Positions 1 through 5,530 of a stretch of DNA of 9,407 nt are shown here, piece after piece; within the stretch, counting starts at the first letter, position 1; each line of letters begins with the position of its first letter. Origin of the DNA: an uncultured Treponema sp. GTDB taxonomy: Bacteria; Spirochaetota; Spirochaetia; Treponematales; Treponemataceae. The position numbers and the translations under genes were made by a program. The DNA lies in NCBI GenBank assembly GCA_946611835.1, contig CAMOEE010000094.1, positions 1-9,407 of the forward strand, read 5' to 3'. The notes below the pieces were generated by a model, which saw nothing but the letters and a program-made list of their open reading frames with translations, did not search any database and had not been told where the DNA came from.

Positions 1-2
1 TC

Positions 3-80
3 CAAGAAAACAGGTTTGAAGAATATAGAACGAATTTCTTGAAGCGATACCATTCGGACGCATGGAAAATTAGGAATTAG
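3..80 (+). CDS. Possible C-terminal end of an upstream gene (partial)
   Basis: Reading from base 3, the frame stays open for 25 codons to a TAG at 78-80. The peptide is polar and charged (it includes FEEYRTNFLKRYHSDAW), which looks like the tail of a soluble protein. Its last few codons and its stop lie inside the heptamer array that begins at 68, so the repeat may have supplied the present stop. No family can be recognised from so short a piece. Frame 1 also gives a 13-codon open end stopping at 40-42, and the minus strand is open from an ATG at 63 to the edge without a visible ribosome-binding site, so the choice of frame is weak. Confidence 0.3.
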   Translation, partial: QENRFEEYRTNFLKRYHSDAWKIRN

Positions 81-151
81 GAATTAGGAATTAGGAGTTA
101 GAAGTTAGCAGAGAGCAGGGAGCAGGTAGGAGGGAGCAGGGAGGAGTTGGG
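68..151. repeat. Twelve in-phase heptamer repeats, purine-rich
   Basis: The stretch divides without phase slip into twelve 7-bp units. Four are exact AATTAGG (68-95), followed by AGTTAGA, AGTTAGC, AGAGAGC, AGGGAGC, AGGTAGG, AGGGAGC, AGGGAGG and AGTTGGG. Every unit starts with A and has G at position 6, and units become more G-rich towards the right. The plus strand is almost entirely purine plus T, with only four C residues. A simple satellite expanded by slippage and then diverged is the likeliest origin. A role as a protein-binding array or as a polypurine structure is possible but not shown. Confidence 0.85.
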
Positions 152-152
152 G

Positions 153-265
153 GCTGCCGTGCTACTTCGCTTCGCTCCGTAACGCAGCGGCCGGGCTTTT
201 CAGGGTTCCGCTATCGCTCCATTGCCTTACGGCAACGCTTCGCGCCCCTACAATCCCTAGCCCGG
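153..265. repeat. GC-rich intergenic block with nested inverted repeats
   Basis: Three inverted pairs are visible. GCTGCCGT (153-160) pairs with ACGCAGC (182-188) with one bulged base. CCGGGCT (191-197) pairs with AGCCCGG (259-265). TTGCC (222-226) pairs with GGCAA (231-235) around a TTAC loop. The outer 191-265 pair would close a ~75-nt imperfect stem-loop. The composition (runs of CTTCG, CGCGCCCC) is unlike the flanking genes, which suggests a dispersed intergenic element of the REP or MITE-like kind rather than a gene. No T-tract follows, so it is not a standard terminator. It ends about ten bases before the ribosome-binding site of the HEAT gene and would sit in or just ahead of its leader. 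No sigma70 promoter for that gene could be identified. Confidence 0.5.
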
Positions 266-284
266 GCAATTTTTGGGAGTTTTG

Positions 285-2099
285 ATGAAAAAGATTGTTT
301 TACTTTTGGCTGGATTTTTTTTCTCTTTGAATGTGTTTGCCCAGGAAGGGCCTGCTTCAGATTCTCAGGCGGAATCTTCCGCAGTGGAAGCTGAGTCTTC
401 TTCTGAAAACGCATCTTCTGACTCTCTCGGCTCGGCTCTGCCTTCTGACTCAGACTCTGACAGTGAAATCGACGCACTTTCAGGGGCAGCTCCTTCAACA
501 GCCGGAGAAAAATCAGGCGAAAAAGAATCCCTGGGCGGGGTGAGCGAGGTTCCTGCAAAAAAACGCCCGAAGACTCCCGATCCCGAAAAAATCACCGAGC
601 TTGACAACACGGATCCTGAGGGAAAAGAAAAAAATGCCGAAGTCCTGAAATTCGGCCTTGAAGAAGATATTTCTGACCTCCTTGACAAAATGCTTCAGAA
701 AAAAGATGTCCGCTTTGTAAACGAAGCCTACGATTTGTTTCAGGAAACAAAATCAGTTTCAATCCGGGAGAAAATCCTTAATTTTTTCAAGCAGATTGAA
801 GACCCCTGTCTTGAAGATTACGCCGTCACGATTCTAAATGACCCTTACGACGAAAAAACTTCCACCGTAAACGCCTGTTTTTCCTATATTCAGGCCATGA
901 AGACAAAAGCCGCCCTCCCGGCAACGATGACCCTGCTCGAAAGCGACAATGAAGAATATTTCACGGGGGCTCTTGAGACAATCGGAAAAATCGGCGGAAG
1001 CCGGGAAGCTGTCTTCATAACAGAATACCTTGAGCGGGAAGATTTGACCGTCGCCCAGAGACAGAGCCTTGTCCGGGTTCTCGGTCAGCTTCATGCCGTG
1101 GAGACCTATGATAAACTCGTTGAATATGCAGAGGACGAGGACGAGAATGCCTTTGTCCGCATGTACAGCGCAGAGGCCATCGGTGAAATGCAGAAGAGCG
1201 GGGGAGACGAAATCCTTGCCCGCCTTTTTGAAAGCGACAACCCGAATTTAAGGCAGTATGTGATTAAGGGAATTGCCCATTACAAGAATGAAGAGGCAAA
1301 AAAAGTCCTGATTCAGGCTCTCAAGGACAGCCACTACAAAGTCCGTCAGGAAGCCGTGAGTGCAATAAAAGAAAATGATGTAAAAGAAGCCGATGAATAT
1401 CTCATTTACCGTGCCAAAAATGACCCTGTTCAGGCCGTAAAAAACGACTGTATCGACACCCTGGCCTCACTCAACACCGAAAAAGGAAATGAATTCCTTA
1501 TGCAGCAGATTACCGACAAGAAAATTCCTGACGGTCCCAAGGCTCGTGTCGCAAAAGCCCTTCTTGAAGCCGGGCGGGGAATCTCAGAAATCGCAGAGCT
1601 TACCATGGAGACAGTAAAGGATGACCGCCGCAAGCAGCTTCGTTACGCCCTCGGAAAGGAAATCGCAAAGTATTCAAATCCGGCTTTCGCTGATGTCACT
1701 CTGGAATTCCTGAAAAACAAGGATACATCGACAATCGGAACTGGACTCGACATGTGGGCAAAGGGCCGTTACTCAAACTGTGAGGCAGAGGTAAACACAC
1801 TGGCTGACAAGGCCGACCTCAACGCAAAAAACAAGAACCAGCTGGCAATAAAGGCAGCCCGACTTCTTGGTCGTGACCTTGAAAAGCAGACTGAGGAAAA
1901 GGACAAGGAGCGGGAAGCAAAAGAAGCCGAAAAAAAGGCTAAGGAAGATGCCAAAAAAGCCGCCATCAAAAAAGCCCTCTCTCCGATGAAAGCCGAGCCA
2001 AAAAATGAGCCAAAGCCAGAGCAAAAAGAAGAGCCCAAATCAGAGGCAAAAGAGCCTGAGACAAAAGATCCAAAAAGCGGCATAGGCGACGCAAAGTAG
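285..2099 (+). CDS. Secreted HEAT-repeat protein with acidic N-tail and Lys/Pro/Glu C-tail
   Basis: Predicted 604-residue exported scaffold protein. The ATG at 285 is chosen over an in-frame TTG at 273. It has GGGAG (275-279) five bases upstream and directly begins a classic signal peptide (MKKIVLLLAGFFFSLNVFA, cleavage probably after A19). Residues 20-90 are a low-complexity Ser/Asp/Glu/Ala linker with an SDSDSDSE run. Residues ~120-530 are paired amphipathic helices of HEAT/armadillo type. The clearest repeats are near 220-400, for example around DNPNLRQYVIKGIAHYKNEEA and DSHYKVRQEAVSAIKEN. Residues 533-604 are a charged Lys/Glu/Ala coiled-coil stretch followed by Pro-Lys-Glu repeats (EPKNEPKPEQKEEPK). 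HEAT solenoids bind partner proteins, so a periplasmic or envelope scaffold is inferred. No catalytic motif is seen. The gene stands alone, 128 bp before the ABC operon, with no convincing terminator after it; partner and pathway are unknown. Confidence 0.85.
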   Translation: MKKIVLLLAGFFFSLNVFAQEGPASDSQAESSAVEAESSSENASSDSLGSALPSDSDSDSEIDALSGAAPSTAGEKSGEKESLGGVSEVPAKKRPKTPDPEKITELDNTDPEGKEKNAEVLKFGLEEDISDLLDKMLQKKDVRFVNEAYDLFQETKSVSIREKILNFFKQIEDPCLEDYAVTILNDPYDEKTSTVNACFSYIQAMKTKAALPATMTLLESDNEEYFTGALETIGKIGGSREAVFITEYLEREDLTVAQRQSLVRVLGQLHAVETYDKLVEYAEDEDENAFVRMYSAEAIGEMQKSGGDEILARLFESDNPNLRQYVIKGIAHYKNEEAKKVLIQALKDSHYKVRQEAVSAIKENDVKEADEYLIYRAKNDPVQAVKNDCIDTLASLNTEKGNEFLMQQITDKKIPDGPKARVAKALLEAGRGISEIAELTMETVKDDRRKQLRYALGKEIAKYSNPAFADVTLEFLKNKDTSTIGTGLDMWAKGRYSNCEAEVNTLADKADLNAKNKNQLAIKAARLLGRDLEKQTEEKDKEREAKEAEKKAKEDAKKAAIKKALSPMKAEPKNEPKPEQKEEPKSEAKEPETKDPKSGIGDAK

Positions 2100-2151
2100 T
2101 TAGTTTTTCTCCAAAAAAAGCACGGATTTTAACTCTTTCCTCACTTTTTAT

Positions 2152-2179
2152 TTGACAATATGGAATTTCGTTCTAGAAT
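2152..2179 (+). promoter_or_regulatory. Sigma70-type promoter of the ABC importer operon
   Basis: A perfect -35 hexamer TTGACA (2152-2157) is followed after 16 bp by TAGAAT (2174-2179), one mismatch from the -10 consensus. Transcription would start near 2186, giving a leader of about 40 nt before the TTG start codon at 2228. The region is AT-rich and lies between the HEAT gene and the binding-protein gene, as expected for an operon promoter. Confidence 0.7.
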
Positions 2180-2198
2180 TGAATTTGATGAATACTTA

Positions 2199-2211
2199 AT
2201 TTTGTCAAAAT
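2199..2211. promoter_or_regulatory. Operator-like palindrome in the importer leader
   Basis: ATTTTG-T-CAAAAT is a perfect 6+6 bp palindrome around one central base. It sits just downstream of the predicted transcription start and 3 bp before the AAAGGAGG ribosome-binding sequence. Its core TTTGTCAAA is the reverse complement of the TTTGACAA that covers the -35 box at 2151-2158, so the same half-site appears at both ends of the promoter. This would fit a repressor or metal-responsive regulator, but no known box is matched with confidence. Confidence 0.35.
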
Positions 2212-2227
2212 AAAGGAGGAAAATATT

Positions 2228-3550
2228 TTGAAAAAATCACTTATTTGTCTTACTTTGGGTGCACTTGCCATGCTCGGTATGTCTTGCAACGAAAAAAAAG
2301 CTGCCGTTGCAGAAAAATCTGAAGTTCAGAAAATAATCGAGCAGGCTCAGACTATGAGCTTCGACGAGCTTTGCAAAAAGGCCATCGAAGAGTCCAAAAA
2401 TGCCACAATCAAGGGTATCGGTAACTCTAGCCGTGGTAAAACTGCTGGAGCAGCCTTCATCAAGTACCTTAAATCCCTGGATTCAAGCTATGCCGGAAAC
2501 ATTGAGTGGTCTCAGCCAAAGAACAACTCAATTTTCACGACCCTTTCAGTTGATTACAAATCATCAAATCCTGAGTACTTTATGACCCTCATTCAGGACG
2601 GAAACCAGATTCAGTCTAAGATGATGGACACTGGAATCTTGCGCACATTCATTCCGAAAGAGTGGGCTGAAGCAAACAAACTTTCATCTGACAAATATCC
2701 TGAGCTCCTTTCTTTGCAGACCCTCAACAAAGTCTTCATGTACAATACGGTCGGCGGAGCTGACTTCAAGAACTGCTGGGATTTCGTCTCAGATGGAAAA
2801 TCAGGCATGTACATGGATGTAAACTCTGAGCTTGTGGGAAAGAACTTCCTTTATATGCTTTCTTCTGACAAATACTCAACCTGGCTCAAAAACGCATTCG
2901 AGGCCCTTCCTGCAGAAAAACAGGCTGCTCTCAAACCAACCATTGATGAGTGCGCTACAGTCGCAAAGAACTACGGAATTGCCGGGGCAAACGCAAAATA
3001 TGGTCTTGCATGGACAAAACTCTGGGTCAAGAACTACAACGCTATGACTGATGACGGCCCGATTTGTAACGAGCTCGTCTCAAAATCAGCCGCAGGTGAA
3101 TTCGCCCTCATCGTTTACTCAAAGCTCCGCTCTGTCTCTGAGACAGCTGACGCTTCTGTAAACAACATTGCTGTCGCAGCTTACAAAGACGGCTACAAGG
3201 GTATCGGCGGATACGGCTACTGCCACTATCTTGAAGTCATGGATTCATCTCCATATCCATGGACTGCATGTGCCTTCATCTCATTCATGGTTACAAAACT
3301 TGACGGTTTCGCAGCCTGGGGTAAAGACATGGGCGGATATTCTGCTAACCCGGCTCTCGCTGCTGAGAACGAGGCAAAATATCACCACAGCACTGCCGGC
3401 GGCACGGAATTCCCTGCAAAGAACGACCGTGGCTTTGACTGGTGGGCAAGCGAGAATGGCGGTGCCCTCGTAATCGAAGACCCGAAATATTGTGCTGAAG
3501 TCTCACTTGAACTTGGCGACTGGATTGACTCAATCCGGGGCGGAAGATAA
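2228..3550 (+). CDS. ABC importer substrate-binding lipoprotein (iron/thiamine-type family)
   Basis: Periplasm-facing solute-capturing component of the importer encoded with the next two genes; 440 residues. The start is TTG: an ideal GGAGG (2215-2219) lies eight bases upstream, and the peptide opens with a lipoprotein signal (MKKSLICLTLGALAMLGMSC). C20 is the probable lipid-modified cysteine; the site LGMSC fits the relaxed spirochaetal lipobox. The mature part has the mixed alpha/beta, aromatic-rich character of extracellular binding proteins. The stretch NCWDFVSDGKSGMYMDV (182-198) resembles the WWDLLDPxxKGK-like hinge region of FbpA-type proteins, and W/Y residues cluster at 329-347 and 403-406. 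At 440 residues it is longer than ThiB or FbpA (about 310-340). The permease and ATPase types support membership of the ferric/thiamine/phosphonate class. The actual ligand is not readable, so no gene name is given. The promoter lies directly upstream; two stem-loops follow. Confidence 0.85.
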   Translation: MKKSLICLTLGALAMLGMSCNEKKAAVAEKSEVQKIIEQAQTMSFDELCKKAIEESKNATIKGIGNSSRGKTAGAAFIKYLKSLDSSYAGNIEWSQPKNNSIFTTLSVDYKSSNPEYFMTLIQDGNQIQSKMMDTGILRTFIPKEWAEANKLSSDKYPELLSLQTLNKVFMYNTVGGADFKNCWDFVSDGKSGMYMDVNSELVGKNFLYMLSSDKYSTWLKNAFEALPAEKQAALKPTIDECATVAKNYGIAGANAKYGLAWTKLWVKNYNAMTDDGPICNELVSKSAAGEFALIVYSKLRSVSETADASVNNIAVAAYKDGYKGIGGYGYCHYLEVMDSSPYPWTACAFISFMVTKLDGFAAWGKDMGGYSANPALAAENEAKYHHSTAGGTEFPAKNDRGFDWWASENGGALVIEDPKYCAEVSLELGDWIDSIRGGR

Positions 3551-3584
3551 TCAGTTTTTCTGTTCATTCAGAATAAAATGGAAG

Positions 3585-3627
3585 ATGGCAGTTTTTATCA
3601 TCACTTGCTGGTGTAAAAACTTGCCAT
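3585..3627 (+). promoter_or_regulatory. Long stem-loop after the binding-protein gene
   Basis: ATGGCA-GTTTTTA (3585-3597) pairs with TAAAAAC-T-TGCCAT (3614-3627), 13 bp with a single bulged T. Inside, CAC and GTG can add three pairs. No T-run follows, so it is unlikely to terminate by itself. It starts 35 nt after the stop codon, where stem-loops often protect the 3' end of an abundant binding-protein mRNA in ABC operons. That role is inferred from position. Confidence 0.65.
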
Positions 3628-3646
3628 TTACTCCCTTATTGCTTGC

Positions 3647-3686
3647 ATGGTGGCTTTGACTAAGCTCGGCCACCATATTCTTTTTT
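3647..3686 (+). terminator. Intercistronic terminator-like hairpin before the permease gene
   Basis: ATGGTGGC (3647-3654) and GCCACCAT (3669-3676) form a perfect 8-bp stem with a 14-nt loop. A short ATATTC and then six T follow (T-rich tract 3678-3686). This is the layout of an intrinsic terminator. It stands inside the operon, and the permease ribosome-binding sequence AAGGAAG begins at 3687, directly after the last T. Partial termination here would make more binding protein than permease/ATPase, a common expression pattern for importers. No separate promoter for the permease is visible in 3551-3697. Confidence 0.65.
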
Positions 3687-3697
3687 AAGGAAGATTC

Positions 3698-5530
3698 ATG
3701 GCTCAAACTATTGCTATGGCAAGACCCTATCTGTCGCAGCAGAGAATGAATCAGGTCAAAACCTTCTTCTCCAAGCCTCAGAATGTAATCTTGCTTTTGT
3801 TCGGTATTGTGCTTTCTATCTCGACAATCGCTCCGATTCTTTATCTTGCTAAGGATACTGTTGCCGTTCATGCGGGAACTGTCGATTCGGTGCGAACGGG
3901 CTTAAAGGAAGGGCAGTACACTCTTTATAACTGGATTGATTTGTTTACAGGAAAGCTTGCCAGGATTAATCTCTGGGTTCCTCTTCTGAACACGGTGATT
4001 CTTGCCTGTCTTACCTGTTTTATCTCTATTTTTTACGGCGGACTCTTCGCCTATCTCGTCACTCGAACGAACCTTAAATTCAAGCAGTATCTCAGTTCGA
4101 TTTTCATTTTCCCATATATCATGCCTCAGTGGACTCTGGCTATGGTCTGGCGAAATGCTTTCAACTCGAATGCTGTCACGGGCGGTGCGGACGGACTTCT
4201 TGCTTCTCTTTTTGGCATTCATGTTCCTCTCTGGTGGTGTCAGGGGCTTTTCCCCAGTGCCCTTGTCCTGGGCCTTCATTACGCTCCTTTTGCCTACATT
4301 CTGATTGGCGGCATTTTCCGCAACATGGACGCAAACCTGGAGGAAGCGGCGACAATTCTTGATACCCCAAAATGGAAGAGCTTTCTTTGCATCACTCTTC
4401 CTCTGGTAAAGCCCGCAATTCTTTCTACGATTCTTCTTGTTTTCGGAAGCGCAATGGGAAGCTACCCTGTTCCTCATTATCTTGGGCTCACGACCCTGTC
4501 AACGAAATATGTCGCCTTGAGTTCGGCCCGTGCGGGTGAGGCCAGCATTATCGCAGTCATTATGATGATTTTTGGCGTTGCCATTCTTATGCTCAACCAG
4601 ACCAGCACTTCAAGCCGCAAAAATTACACCACTGTCACTGGAAAGAGCGGTCAGATTTCAAAGGCCAACCTTGGCCGTTATGGAAAATACATCGTTGCCG
4701 GAATCTTTATGATTCTCACTCTCTTCACCAGCATTTACCCGATTATCTCATTCGGAATCGAGACCTTCCTTCCCAATCCTGGCGATTACAGCTTCCTTAA
4801 GACAGGCGATTTCTCCCACCTTACAACAAAATGGTGGACGACATCAGATACTCTGGGCGAGTACGGCCTTTTCGGTCAGCTGGGTATGCTTCACAACAAG
4901 CAAATCTGGAAGGCTTTTGCAGGCCAGCTTTATGTTGCCCTTGTCTGTGCTTTGTGTGCGGGAACAATCGGAACTCTGGTCGGCTATGCGGTCAGTAAGC
5001 ACAGGCGTAACAAGGCTGCGGCTTATGTCAATTCAGTGGCCTTCCTTCCTTACCTTATGCCGTCTCTTTCTGTCGGCGTTGCCTTCCTTATCTTCGGAAA
5101 AACGCTTTCAATCGGCGGAACCTTCCTGATTCTCATGCTTACTGGTACTGTAAAATACATTCCTTTTGCAAGCCGGGCTTCCCTCAATTCAATGCTGCAG
5201 ATTTCAGGCGAGATTGAGGAGGCGGCCATCATTCAGAATATTCCATGGGTAAAGCGAATGTTCGGAATCATCATCCCGATTCAGAAAAGCTCAATCATCT
5301 CAAGTTTCCTTCTTCCGTTTATGACCTGTCTGCGAGAACTCACTCTCTTCATGCTGCTCTGCGACCAGTTCAAGATTATGACTACGGCCATGGATTACTT
5401 CGACGAGATGGGCTTGTATGCTTTCTCTAGCGGTATGAACCTGATTCTTATCGTCACGATTCTTATTTTCAATGCTCTTATCAACAAACTCACCGGAGCC
5501 AGCATTGACAAAGGTGTAGGAGGAAAATAA
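3698..5530 (+). CDS. Fused two-domain ABC importer permease (FbpB/ThiP-like organisation)
   Basis: Inner-membrane channel of the importer; 610 residues, in effect two binding-protein-dependent permease domains in one chain. The ATG at 3698 follows AAGGAAG (3687-3693). Hydrophobic segments include residues ~29-50, 95-120, 133-152, 184-207, 236-258, 282-299, 330-353, 408-430, 445-467, 474-488, 530-555 and 577-595. Each half carries an EAA loop that docks onto the ATPase: EEAATILDTPKWKSFLCITLP (215-235) and EEAAIIQNIPWVKRMFGIIIP (507-527). The usual EAA-xxx-Gly is Asp222 in the first and Asn514 in the second. A ~60-residue hydrophilic stretch (355-405) joins the halves and probably faces the periplasm. 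Fusion of both halves is typical of ferric iron, thiamine and phosphonate importers. The stop overlaps the ATPase start (TAATG), implying translational coupling. Confidence 0.92.
   Translation: MAQTIAMARPYLSQQRMNQVKTFFSKPQNVILLLFGIVLSISTIAPILYLAKDTVAVHAGTVDSVRTGLKEGQYTLYNWIDLFTGKLARINLWVPLLNTVILACLTCFISIFYGGLFAYLVTRTNLKFKQYLSSIFIFPYIMPQWTLAMVWRNAFNSNAVTGGADGLLASLFGIHVPLWWCQGLFPSALVLGLHYAPFAYILIGGIFRNMDANLEEAATILDTPKWKSFLCITLPLVKPAILSTILLVFGSAMGSYPVPHYLGLTTLSTKYVALSSARAGEASIIAVIMMIFGVAILMLNQTSTSSRKNYTTVTGKSGQISKANLGRYGKYIVAGIFMILTLFTSIYPIISFGIETFLPNPGDYSFLKTGDFSHLTTKWWTTSDTLGEYGLFGQLGMLHNKQIWKAFAGQLYVALVCALCAGTIGTLVGYAVSKHRRNKAAAYVNSVAFLPYLMPSLSVGVAFLIFGKTLSIGGTFLILMLTGTVKYIPFASRASLNSMLQISGEIEEAAIIQNIPWVKRMFGIIIPIQKSSIISSFLLPFMTCLRELTLFMLLCDQFKIMTTAMDYFDEMGLYAFSSGMNLILIVTILIFNALINKLTGASIDKGVGGK

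Noticed and set aside
68..95. TTAGG-like repeats as a telomere or chromosome end
   Set aside because: Only four exact units, flanked on both sides by ordinary chromosomal sequence. A short simple-sequence expansion is enough.
273..284. TTG at 273 as start of the HEAT gene
   Set aside because: It overlaps the GGGAG ribosome-binding sequence and adds four residues before a perfect signal-peptide start at the ATG at 285.
365..688. 107-codon minus-strand frame opposite the HEAT gene N-terminus
   Set aside because: It mirrors the Ser/Asp/Glu low-complexity codons of the real gene and has no ribosome-binding site or recognisable domain.
1769..2083. 104-codon minus-strand frame opposite the Lys/Glu-rich tail of the HEAT gene
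   Set aside because: The Phe/Ser-rich translation is what antisense of AAA/GAA codons produces; there is no initiation signal.
2100..2151. Terminator after the HEAT gene
   Set aside because: T-runs and A-runs are present, but no stem of more than five A-T pairs can be drawn, so I do not call it.
3902..4477. 191-codon minus-strand frame opposite the permease gene
   Set aside because: Very Lys/Arg/Asn-rich with no domain. It is the shadow of hydrophobic permease codons, and the plus-strand gene is secure from its EAA loops and membrane segments.
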